Assembly (NCBI RefSeq): GCF_002753895.1
Contig: NZ_NJER01000001.1
Coordinates: 372,001-436,000 of the forward strand
Origin: Halobacteriovorax sp. JY17
GTDB lineage: Bacteria; Bdellovibrionota; Bacteriovoracia; Bacteriovoracales; Bacteriovoracaceae
Length of the DNA stretch: 64,000 nucleotides
Direction: 5' to 3'
Shown here one piece after another: positions 32,240-39,881 of the stretch. The notes under the pieces were generated by a model. It saw only the letters and a program-made list of their open reading frames with translations, ran no database searches and was not told the origin of the DNA. A program made the translations under genes and the position numbers. Numbering within the stretch: position 1 is the first letter of the stretch; each line of letters begins with the position of its first letter.

Positions 32240-32928
32240 AGGGAATATTAACACTCATTCCAACGCCCATTGATGAAGAGAGTCCTTTAGAGCAAGTGGC
32301 CTTTCAAAAACTTGAGGAAGCGGCGAAGAATCCTTCTGAGAATATTTTCATTATTGAAGACTTAAAACCGGGAAGAAGGAGATGGCTTAAATTTGGTTTA
32401 ACTAGAGATCTTGTTGAAGACTTCGTTCTCTTTAATGAACATACCCGCGAAGAAGTTTTACCAAATATTCTCTCGTCCCTTAAGGCCGGAAAGAATGCTT
32501 TCATCATGAGTGATGGCGGGCTTCCAGCTTTTTGCGATCCTGGTGTTGAATTAGTTCGCGCTTGCCATGAAGAGGGCATTAAAGTTACTTCAACTCCTTT
32601 TTCAAACTCTATTTCTCTAGCACTTGCTCTTAGTGGTATTGATCACTCTAAATTTACCTTTGGAGGCTTTCTTCCAATTAAAGCTCCTGAAAGAGAAGAG
32701 GAACTCTCTAGTATTTTAAAGAGAAGAGAGACTATTATTTTAATGGACACTCCTTATAGGATGAAGAAGTTATTAAACGAAGTCAGAGAATTAAATACTG
32801 GGAGAAAGGCCTTCTTAGCAATGGATCTCAATTGTCCTAGCGAGGAGTTGCACTACGGAAACCTAGAGGGAATCCTTAAAAAAGTTTCAGAATTTAAAAG
32901 AGAATTTATTCTAATTCTAGGAGCTTAA
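32236..32928 (+). CDS. RsmI-like tetrapyrrole-methylase-fold SAM methyltransferase
   Basis: A 230-residue protein starting at GTG 32236, overlapping the previous stop. The N-terminus GILTLIPTPIDEESPLEQV, the central FIMSDGGLPAFCDPGVELVRA and TSTPFSNSISLALALSGI match the tetrapyrrole methylase fold used by RsmI, which makes 2'-O-methyl-C1402 in 16S rRNA. Compared with RsmI (about 286 residues) it lacks the C-terminal domain and resembles the shorter paralogue I associate with Bacteroidetes. It would act on RNA in the cytoplasm, but the substrate is not certain. It separates the PAP2 gene from the isoprenoid genes and has no obvious functional link to either. Confidence 0.78.
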   Translation: MKGILTLIPTPIDEESPLEQVAFQKLEEAAKNPSENIFIIEDLKPGRRRWLKFGLTRDLVEDFVLFNEHTREEVLPNILSSLKAGKNAFIMSDGGLPAFCDPGVELVRACHEEGIKVTSTPFSNSISLALALSGIDHSKFTFGGFLPIKAPEREEELSSILKRRETIILMDTPYRMKKLLNEVRELNTGRKAFLAMDLNCPSEELHYGNLEGILKKVSEFKREFILILGA

Positions 32929-32957
32929 ACCCTCTATTAAATGCCCTCCTTATAGAC

Positions 32958-32985
32958 GAGCTAGGGGCTTTGTGTTAACTAGCTC
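32958..32985 (+). other. Stem-loop immediately upstream of the fni start codon
   Basis: GAGCTAG (32958-32964) and CTAGCTC (32979-32985) form a perfect 7-bp stem with a 14-base loop that ends two bases before the fni ATG. No Shine-Dalgarno is present between it and the start. The loop contains AGGGG-like bases about 20 upstream of the ATG. It may fold back to control initiation, or mark a promoter with TTAACT as a weak -10. Confidence 0.45.
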
Positions 32986-32987
32986 CT

Positions 32988-33986
32988 ATGGGAAATTTAT
33001 CAGATCGCAAGTTTGCGCATATTCAATTGGCCAATGAGGCCCAGACAAGTCATGAGTTGATTAATAAACTCTTTGATTATGAACCGATTTTTTCTGAACA
33101 CCCATCATCAATAGACCTTTCAAAGAATTTCTTAGGAAAGAAAGTTAAAGCACCTCTATGGATTTCCAGCATGACTGGAGGAACAGGTGAGGCGAGAGTA
33201 ATCAATCAAAACTTGGCCAAAGTTGCGGCAGAGTTTGGTTTAGGAATGGCGCTAGGGTCATGTCGGCCACTACTCGAGAGTGATAGAGATTTTGCTGATT
33301 TTAACTTAAGACCAATCCTTGGGGATGAACTTCCTTTTTGGGCCAATCTGGGGATTGCTCAACTCGAAGAATTAATCGATAGAGGTGAGCTTTCAAAGGT
33401 GAATGAACTTCTTGAGAAACTTCAGGCCGATGGATTAATTATCCACGTGAACCCCCTTCAAGAATGGTTTCAGCCGGAAGGGGATATCTATAAGAGAGCT
33501 CCTCTTTCGACCATTGAATCTGTGTTAGCGGCGCAGATTCCTGCTGTTGTTAAAGAAGTTGGTCAAGGCATGGGGCCAAGATCTCTTAAAAAGCTCTTAG
33601 AGCTACCTTTAAAGGGCCTAGAATTAGCTTCTTTCGGAGGGACTAACTTCTCTAAGTTAGAGAAATTACGGGAAAAATCAGAGAATAGTTCAAAGCTTAA
33701 TGACCTAATGTTTGTTGGACATACCGCACTAGAAATGATAGATCAGATAAACCTTTTACAGAAAGAAATGGGCGCTAATTGCCTTTGCAAAGATATTATT
33801 ATTTCAGGCGGAATTACAGACACACTCTATGGCCACTGGCTAAGTGAGAAGTGCGAGCTGAATAATGTTGTCGGTAGAGCGAAGGGTTACCTGGATCATG
33901 CTGCAGATCTTGAAGCACTAAGAACTTTTGTATCAGGTCAAATTGAAACATTAAAAATGGCCAATGCGTTTTTAAGAATAAGATAA
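32988..33986 (+). CDS. fni: Type 2 isopentenyl-diphosphate delta-isomerase (FMN-dependent)
   Basis: A 332-residue TIM-barrel flavoprotein that interconverts isopentenyl and dimethylallyl diphosphate using reduced FMN. Matching motifs are the N-terminal LSDRKFAHIQLA, APLWISSMTGGTGEA (phosphate/FMN loop), the HVNPLQEWFQPEGD segment (Asn, Gln and the metal-binding Glu region) and VVKEVGQGMG. It is the first isoprenoid gene of the operon and is essential in mevalonate-pathway bacteria to make DMAPP. The gap to the next gene is 12 bases. The ATG has no ribosome site and is preceded by a hairpin. Confidence 0.93.
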   Translation: MGNLSDRKFAHIQLANEAQTSHELINKLFDYEPIFSEHPSSIDLSKNFLGKKVKAPLWISSMTGGTGEARVINQNLAKVAAEFGLGMALGSCRPLLESDRDFADFNLRPILGDELPFWANLGIAQLEELIDRGELSKVNELLEKLQADGLIIHVNPLQEWFQPEGDIYKRAPLSTIESVLAAQIPAVVKEVGQGMGPRSLKKLLELPLKGLELASFGGTNFSKLEKLREKSENSSKLNDLMFVGHTALEMIDQINLLQKEMGANCLCKDIIISGGITDTLYGHWLSEKCELNNVVGRAKGYLDHAADLEALRTFVSGQIETLKMANAFLRIR

Positions 33987-33998
33987 GGGGTTCTAGAC

Positions 33999-35321
33999 TT
34001 GAATATTATCAGCGGATTTTCAAAGCTATCTAAGTTAGAAAAAATCAATTATCTAGTTGAGAATTTCTTAAACGGAAGTAACTTCTCTAAAAATAAAATA
34101 AAGAGCTTTTGGCACGATAGTGAAAATGAGCAGAGAGTTTTTGATGACTTTTCTGAAAACACTATAACAAACTTCTATGCTCCTTACGGAGTTGTTCCAA
34201 ACTTTCTCTTAAATAATAAAGTTCATTGTATACCGATGGTGATTGAAGAATCATCAGTTGTTGCTGCTAGTGCGAAGGCCGCAAAGTTCTGGCTTGAGCG
34301 CGGTGGATTTAAGGCAGAAGTTGTTTCAACGACTAAAGTTGGTCAAGTTCATTTTATTTGGCATGGTGACTCTGAAAAATTATTTAAAGTTTTTGAAGAA
34401 TCTAAAGATGAGCTCATCGCAAGTGTTGATCCGCTTGTTGTGAATATGAATAAGCGTGGAGGAGGACTTCTCTCTCTTACGTTGAAAGAGTGCACGGATT
34501 TAGAAGAGGGCTATTACCAACTTCATGGGGAATTTGAAACTTGTGATGCCATGGGTGCAAACTTCATCAATAGTGTCTTAGAGGCAATAGGTAAGAAGTG
34601 GCAAGAATTAGTCATGACAAGTGATTTCCTAGAAGAAACTCAGAGAGATATTCAGGTTGTGATGTGTATTCTTTCAAATTACACTCCTAATTGTTTAGTT
34701 AAGGCATGGGTTGAGTGCGATATTGAAGAACTTGCTGATCGTGGTCTTGGAATGAGTGCTGAGGAATTCGCTAATAAATTTGCGAGAGCAGTTCGTATTG
34801 CGAGAAAAGATGTCAATAGAGCTGTGACACATAATAAGGGAATTTTTAACGGTATTGATGCAGTTGTGTTAGCAACTGGAAATGACTTTAGAGCGATCGA
34901 GGCCTGTGGTCATGCCTATGCTGCAAGAGATGGGCAATATAGAAGTTTAAGTAATTGTATTGTTGAAAATGGTAAATTTAAATTTGAGTTAGAACTTCCT
35001 CTGGCCCTTGGTACTGTTGGCGGACTCACGTTGCTACATCCAATGTCTAAGATTTCTCTCGATATGTTAGGAATGCCTAACGCAAAAGAATTAATGATGA
35101 TTACGGCAGCGATTGGACTTGCTCAAAACTTTGGAGCAGTAAGATCTCTAGTGACAACAGGAATTCAAAAGGGACATATGAAAATGCACCTAATGAATAT
35201 TTTGAACCATCTAGAGGCTAATGACGAAGAAAGAGAAAAGGCCAAAATTGAGTTTGATACACAGATAATCTCTTTTAATAGTGTGAGAGATTTTATTGCA
35301 GGTCTAAGGAACTATCAGTGA
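33999..35321 (+). CDS. mvaA: Hydroxymethylglutaryl-CoA reductase, class II
   Basis: A 440-residue enzyme making mevalonate from HMG-CoA. Class II signatures are clear: MVIEESSVVAASAKAAKFW (catalytic Glu), DAMGANFINSVLEA, VVLATGNDFRAIEACGHAYAARDG (dinucleotide and Lys/Asp region) and GIQKGHMKMHLMN (catalytic His). No membrane segment is present, so it is cytosolic like other bacterial class II enzymes. The start is TTG 33999, preceded by AAGGGG at good distance. Class II enzymes may run in the catabolic direction, but the neighbours show biosynthesis here. Its stop overlaps the next gene (GTGA). Confidence 0.94.
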   Translation: MNIISGFSKLSKLEKINYLVENFLNGSNFSKNKIKSFWHDSENEQRVFDDFSENTITNFYAPYGVVPNFLLNNKVHCIPMVIEESSVVAASAKAAKFWLERGGFKAEVVSTTKVGQVHFIWHGDSEKLFKVFEESKDELIASVDPLVVNMNKRGGGLLSLTLKECTDLEEGYYQLHGEFETCDAMGANFINSVLEAIGKKWQELVMTSDFLEETQRDIQVVMCILSNYTPNCLVKAWVECDIEELADRGLGMSAEEFANKFARAVRIARKDVNRAVTHNKGIFNGIDAVVLATGNDFRAIEACGHAYAARDGQYRSLSNCIVENGKFKFELELPLALGTVGGLTLLHPMSKISLDMLGMPNAKELMMITAAIGLAQNFGAVRSLVTTGIQKGHMKMHLMNILNHLEANDEEREKAKIEFDTQIISFNSVRDFIAGLRNYQ

Positions 35322-36352
35322 TTTTAGAAAATAGAGAGCCCGAATTAATTAGGGAAATAAAATCAAATAAGAATGTCGATGAAAAAAATACCGATCATAT
35401 TTTCTATGGTCATGGAAAGCTTCTCCTCACTGGAGAGTACTTCGTTTTAGATGGAGCTCAATCCTTAGCTCTACCTACAACGGTAGGACAATCATTAAGT
35501 GTGAAATATTCTCCGTCATTTTCTCCAAAATTATATTGGAAGAGTTTTGATGTTGCTGGAAACCTATGGTTTGAGAGTGTCTTTGAATTTTGGCGCTTTG
35601 AAATTACAAGTGCAAACCCAACACCTAAAGAAATTGTTTTACAGAGTATTCTAAGACAAGCAAGGAAGCAAAACCCACATTTCTTAAGAGATGATATTGA
35701 TGTCCATGTGGAAACACATCTTGGCTTTCCATTAGAGTGGGGACTTGGTTCAAGCTCTACACTTGTTCATAATATGGCCCAATGGGCCTATGTAAGCCCA
35801 TTTGAGCTTCAATTTGAGACTTATGGTGGTTCTGGGTACGATGTTGCGTGCGCGCAGTCGGAAGGTCCTATCTTCTATTCAAGAAATACTAATGGACCTA
35901 AGTGGTCTCCAACTATCTTTGAACCAAAGTTTAGTGAAAATCTCTACTTTGTTTACAGAGGGCAGAAGCAGGACTCTAGAAAAGCGATTGAGTACTATAA
36001 TAGTTTAAGACCAATTGATCCGGGGATAATTCTAAGTATTTCTGATATTACTAATGAAGTCTCTAAGACAAAGAGTTTGAAAGAGTTTGAATTTCTCATT
36101 GGAGCTCATGAAAAAATTATTTCAAAGACTTTAGATCTAAAACCTGTAAAAGACGAGCTCTTCTCTAATTACTGGGGAGAAGTTAAATCTCTTGGTGCAT
36201 GGGGCGGAGATTTTATTCTTGTTTCTAGTGAGAGATCAAAAGAGGAAACGCGTAAGTACTTTCTGGATAAAGGCTTAGAAGTCTTTATTCCTTATGATGA
36301 ATTAATTTTAAGAACTAAGAAGCAAGATCAAGCGAATGAATACCTACATTAA
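35318..36352 (+). CDS. GYDIA-family GHMP kinase (candidate phosphomevalonate kinase)
   Basis: A 344-residue GHMP-fold kinase. It has the substrate-side motif GHGKLLLTGEYFVLDGAQSLAL, read as GKLLLTGEYFVL then GAQSLALP, the ATP loop EWGLGSSSTLV and the family-naming GGSGYDVACAQSEG (Gly-Tyr-Asp-hydrophobic-Ala). The C-terminal loop is LGAWGGDFIL. In Bacteroidetes, GYDIA kinases sit in mevalonate clusters beside mvaD and mevalonate kinase. No standard phosphomevalonate kinase is present here, so it is the best candidate for that step. It starts at GTG 35318 and overlaps the next gene by 17 bases. Function by context only. Confidence 0.82.
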   Translation: MILENREPELIREIKSNKNVDEKNTDHIFYGHGKLLLTGEYFVLDGAQSLALPTTVGQSLSVKYSPSFSPKLYWKSFDVAGNLWFESVFEFWRFEITSANPTPKEIVLQSILRQARKQNPHFLRDDIDVHVETHLGFPLEWGLGSSSTLVHNMAQWAYVSPFELQFETYGGSGYDVACAQSEGPIFYSRNTNGPKWSPTIFEPKFSENLYFVYRGQKQDSRKAIEYYNSLRPIDPGIILSISDITNEVSKTKSLKEFEFLIGAHEKIISKTLDLKPVKDELFSNYWGEVKSLGAWGGDFILVSSERSKEETRKYFLDKGLEVFIPYDELILRTKKQDQANEYLH

Positions 36353-37424
36353 ACAGTATACAAAGAAAGAGCTAGTTGAAGACACGGGGAGAATCTCCTG
36401 GACATCTCCCTCCAATATCGCATTGATAAAGTATTGGGGAAAACATGGTAAGCAATTACCATGTAACCCTTCAGTTAGTTTTACTCTAAGTGAATCAAAA
36501 ACAACGATGGATTTTTCCTGGTCTATTAAAGATGGTGGTAAGGACGAAATCGTTCTAGACTTCTATTTTGAAAATAAGAAGAATGCACTCTTTGAAGAAA
36601 AAATAAGAAAATTCTTAGAAGATAATTTTGAACTCTTTCCATTTTTAAAATATTTAAGTCTTGAGATTGAATCAGTTAACTCATTTCCTCACTCGGCGGG
36701 AATTGCTTCAAGTGCTTCTAGTATGTCGGCACTGGCCCTTGGACTATGTTCGATTGAGAATCAGGCCTTTGACTTAAATCTTAGTGATGGTGAATTACTT
36801 GAGAAGGCAACCTATGTGGCACGACTTGCTTCAGGAAGTGCCGCTAGATCTATCTTTCCTGGTATTGTGAGCTGGGGGAAGTCAGACTTAGAAGAAATTA
36901 AATCAAGTGATTTAATCGCTTCGAAAGTTGAAGGAATCGCTGACATTTTTAAAAATTATCACGATTCAATCGTTATTGTAGATGCTGGAGAAAAAGCAGT
37001 GAGCTCAAGAGCTGGTCATGCTCTTATGGAAGATCATCCTTTTAGAGAAGTGCGGTTTCAGCACGCCAATAAACAATTAGAAAATCTTATTACAATTATG
37101 AAAACGGGAGATGTAGATAAGTTCTGTGAGATTGTTGAAACAGAGGCCTTAGAGTTACATGGGCTAATGATGAACTCGACTCCAAGCTACACTCTTATGA
37201 GACCTAATACTCTGGCGGTTATTGAAAAGGTTAGAAAATTTAGAAGCGAGAAAGGACTTGCTCTTTGTTTTACTTTAGATGCCGGACCCAATGTTCACCT
37301 CCTTTATCCTGATAATATTTCAAGAGAAGTCACTGAATTTATAAATTCAGAAATTACCGAATTTGCAGAGAATGGATTAGTCATTCATGACAGAGTTGGT
37401 AGCGGACCGGAAAGGTTTCTATAG
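36336..37424 (+). CDS. mvaD: Diphosphomevalonate decarboxylase
   Basis: A 362-residue GHMP-superfamily enzyme that converts mevalonate diphosphate to isopentenyl diphosphate with ATP. The diagnostic NIALIKYWGK lies near the N-terminus, then SAGIASSASSMSALALGL (ATP loop), GSAARSIFPGIVSWGKS (with the catalytic Arg/Asp region) and LDAGPNVHLLYP. Length is somewhat longer than usual. It overlaps the GYDIA kinase by 17 bases and is followed by the mevalonate kinase start immediately after its stop, with no gap. Assignment is secure; it confirms an anabolic mevalonate route. Confidence 0.94.
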   Translation: MNTYIKQYTKKELVEDTGRISWTSPSNIALIKYWGKHGKQLPCNPSVSFTLSESKTTMDFSWSIKDGGKDEIVLDFYFENKKNALFEEKIRKFLEDNFELFPFLKYLSLEIESVNSFPHSAGIASSASSMSALALGLCSIENQAFDLNLSDGELLEKATYVARLASGSAARSIFPGIVSWGKSDLEEIKSSDLIASKVEGIADIFKNYHDSIVIVDAGEKAVSSRAGHALMEDHPFREVRFQHANKQLENLITIMKTGDVDKFCEIVETEALELHGLMMNSTPSYTLMRPNTLAVIEKVRKFRSEKGLALCFTLDAGPNVHLLYPDNISREVTEFINSEITEFAENGLVIHDRVGSGPERFL

Positions 37425-38327
37425 GTGAAATCATTCTATTCCAAAGTGCTCCTCTTCGGTGAATATTCAATAATTAGACATTCAATGGCACTCGCGGTTC
37501 CTTATGAGCTTTTTGAAGGGAAGTTAACATTTCCTAGGGAGAAGAAAGATAGGGTCGACGGCGAGCTTAAGGCCTTCTGTCAGTATCTAAAGAATTTAGA
37601 GACTAAAGGAGAGCTTCTCTGCCCGATGGATTTATCAAGTTTTGAATTTGATATAGGCCAAGGGATCTTCTTTGATTCTTCTATCCCTCAGGGTTATGGT
37701 GTCGGAAGTTCTGGTGCAGTTGTCGCTTCGGTATTTAATAATTATACAACTTGTCCTGAAGACCATCTTTTAAATCTCTCTTATTTAAAGAATGTATTTT
37801 CTCAACTTGAGTCTCACTTTCATGGATCTAGTAGTGGTTTTGATCCTTTGATCAGTTTCTTAAATAGTCCAATTCTTACAACAGAGTCTCATGAGTATAA
37901 GCAAGTTTCTATTCCAAGAAATTCAGGTGATGGAGCAATTTTTCTCTTAAATACAGGAAGACCTAGAAGGACGGAGCCTTTAGTTAATCTCTTTCTTGAA
38001 AAGTGTAAGACGGAGTCCTTTGCTAATCTCTGTGATAATGTTCTCGCGCCTATCACAAATAATTGCATAGATGCTTTTTTAACTAATGATAAGGAAAGCC
38101 TCTTTGAATTCTTTAGAGAGTTATCAGACTTCCAATTTCGCCACTTTGGCCCAATGATTCCAAATCTCTATAGTGAACTTTGGAAAACGGGTCTGGAACA
38201 TGAGAATTTCTATTTGAAATTATGTGGTGCCGGAGGAGGGGGATTTCTTCTCGGTATGACTAAGAATTTAAAAGAGGCGATGCAAGAGCTAAGCTCTCAT
38301 GAAATTCGCCCCCTCTATCGATTCTAG
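37425..38327 (+). CDS. mvk: Mevalonate kinase
   Basis: A 300-residue GHMP kinase starting at GTG 37425. The N-terminus KVLLFGEYSIIRHSMALAVP matches mevalonate kinases, the ATP loop is GYGVGSSGAVVAS, SSSGFDPLISF carries the catalytic Asp region, and the C-terminal loop is LCGAGGGGFLLG. It should phosphorylate mevalonate at C5. It is the last gene of the mevalonate operon; the convergent enoyl-CoA hydratase gene begins two bases after its stop. Gene order and the short form resemble Bacteroidetes clusters rather than Gram-positive ones. Confidence 0.88.
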   Translation: MKSFYSKVLLFGEYSIIRHSMALAVPYELFEGKLTFPREKKDRVDGELKAFCQYLKNLETKGELLCPMDLSSFEFDIGQGIFFDSSIPQGYGVGSSGAVVASVFNNYTTCPEDHLLNLSYLKNVFSQLESHFHGSSSGFDPLISFLNSPILTTESHEYKQVSIPRNSGDGAIFLLNTGRPRRTEPLVNLFLEKCKTESFANLCDNVLAPITNNCIDAFLTNDKESLFEFFRELSDFQFRHFGPMIPNLYSELWKTGLEHENFYLKLCGAGGGGFLLGMTKNLKEAMQELSSHEIRPLYRF

Positions 38328-38328
38328 T

Positions 38329-39162
38329 TTATTGTCCGTTGCTTACTTGTTCCGCTCTCTCTCTCTTTAATCTTGAGGATAGCTCTCTTGCTGAAACTGT
38401 CTGGGCGGATTCTCCGTGCTTAGCAATTTCTTTCCAGTCGTTAGTACACATTCCTGCGATACTAAATTTCTTTTCCCACTCTAGTCCTTGATCTAAGTTT
38501 TTAAGAACAGGTTCTAGTAAGCTACGTTTGGCCTGAATTCTCGCAACATCTGGCTGTGAGTTAATAGTGGCTAGGAAGTCTTGGATAGGGGATTCTACTC
38601 CATAGCTTTGTACCGTGATATGGTGTGTATTTAAATCTGCAGCACTTAACTTCTTTGAAAGAAGTAACCATTGTCTTGCTGTTGAATTATTTGTAATTGC
38701 ACTTGTAAAACTTATTCCACCACAGCTTGGTACTATTCCTTTTGAAAGGTGATTGAATTCAACAACAGTATCTTCGTGAGCAACTCTAATATCTGCTCCC
38801 ATCGCGAGCTCAAAACCTAGTCCTGCGCAGCCTTTCTTTAGATCTGCAATAATGGTCTGTGGGAGAAAGAACATGCTATAGATTAACTTTTGTAATTTAT
38901 CAAAATTCTTTTGTCTCTTCTCTTCGCTCCAGGTCGCAAATTCTTCGTCATCAAGGCCTTTACAGAAATAGTCTCCAGTACCAGTTAGGTAGATAGATTT
39001 AATTTCTAAATGTGTTGAGATCCATGTGAGAAGAGTTTCTAGTTCAAAAATCATTTCTGTATTAATGGCGTTTTGAACTTCAGGTCGATTGAGCTTAATG
39101 CTGATACTACGCGTTTTCTTGCTTAGTTCAACACTTAGTGTGTTGTAGCTAAATAGAGACAT
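38329..39162 (-). CDS. Enoyl-CoA hydratase/isomerase family protein
   Basis: A crotonase-fold protein of about 277 residues. The start ATG 39162 is preceded by GGAAGG at correct distance; a longer frame to 39219 lacks one. The fold is shown by SIKLNRPEVQNAINTEM, the oxyanion region IYLTGTGDYFCKGLDD and ADLKKGCAGLGFELAMGADIRVA, followed by FNHLSKGIVPSCGGISF. The two glutamates of classical hydratases are not plain: the first position falls at KGIVPSCGG. It may therefore be an isomerase or thioesterase-like member. It converges with the mevalonate operon without a terminator between them. Function in fatty or acyl-CoA metabolism is likely but unspecified. Confidence 0.75.
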   Translation of the reverse strand: MSLFSYNTLSVELSKKTRSISIKLNRPEVQNAINTEMIFELETLLTWISTHLEIKSIYLTGTGDYFCKGLDDEEFATWSEEKRQKNFDKLQKLIYSMFFLPQTIIADLKKGCAGLGFELAMGADIRVAHEDTVVEFNHLSKGIVPSCGGISFTSAITNNSTARQWLLLSKKLSAADLNTHHITVQSYGVESPIQDFLATINSQPDVARIQAKRSLLEPVLKNLDQGLEWEKKFSIAGMCTNDWKEIAKHGESAQTVSARELSSRLKRERAEQVSNGQ

Positions 39163-39308
39163 TTTACCTTCCTTGGTCTTTTGGAATCTATCCTTGATTC
39201 CATGAATAAATTTTTTCAAATATGTGGGAACTCTGTCAAAAAAAAATGTAATATAGGACCATCTAAATGATTAAATTAAGTGATTTCCTGTACTTGCTTA
39301 TTCTGGAA

Positions 39309-39881
39309 TCAGGTCGATTCTTGTAAGAATTTTAGGTCTTCGTAAAGCTCTTGATCTAATTCGTCGGTTTTTTCTTCGTTTTTAAGTGGTGTTGTAAGGA
39401 TTTTCTTTTTGTTAAGTTTAAACTTCCTTAAACTCTTATTAAAGCTAGTAACTTTCTTACTCTCTTTTGAATATTGTACTTCAAAGTTACTTCCATAATA
39501 AGCAGTAGGGTTGTCTCTAATATTTATAAGAACCCCAACTTTCTTTTTCTGGTATTCTTTGTCTCTGTATAATCTCAGGTGACCTCTTACTAAGCTTAGT
39601 AAGCGAATACCATCGGTTGTTGATTTTCTTAGAATTACTTGTGTATTTGGAGCTAGGATAACAGTACCAATGACTTCGTCGTTAAAGTCAATAACGGCCA
39701 TCCCTTTTGAATCTGTAGTTACAATTTCATTTGCGTAAAGTGGAGTTTGAATATCTATCTTTTCAACTTTCTGATTAAGGTTTGTGAATTTAAATGTATG
39801 ACCTTTAATATTTGTTAGAGTTATCATCGCCTGATTAGAAATAGATATGAAGAAAAATAGGGAGGTAAGTAAGAGCTTCAG
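39309..39881 (-). CDS. Secreted FecR-domain-like protein with a probable CTG start
   Basis: An exported protein of about 190 residues. The ATG at 39827 would give a 172-residue product without an export signal, yet 18 codons upstream in the same frame encode a perfect signal peptide (KLLLTSLFFFISISNQA). That segment has no ATG, GTG or TTG before the in-frame stop; the fitting initiator is CTG at 39881. The CTG overlaps the TGA of the upstream PilZ-GAF-AAA gene (CTGA), so initiation could be by termination-reinitiation. The mature part has a FecR-like beta region (ITLTNIKGHTFKF..., IVTTDSKGMAVIDF, LAPNTQVILRKS) at about 20-110 and a Lys-rich tail. FecR folds often bind ligands or peptidoglycan. 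Confidence 0.6.
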   Translation of the reverse strand: MKLLLTSLFFFISISNQAMITLTNIKGHTFKFTNLNQKVEKIDIQTPLYANEIVTTDSKGMAVIDFNDEVIGTVILAPNTQVILRKSTTDGIRLLSLVRGHLRLYRDKEYQKKKVGVLINIRDNPTAYYGSNFEVQYSKESKKVTSFNKSLRKFKLNKKKILTTPLKNEEKTDELDQELYEDLKFLQEST

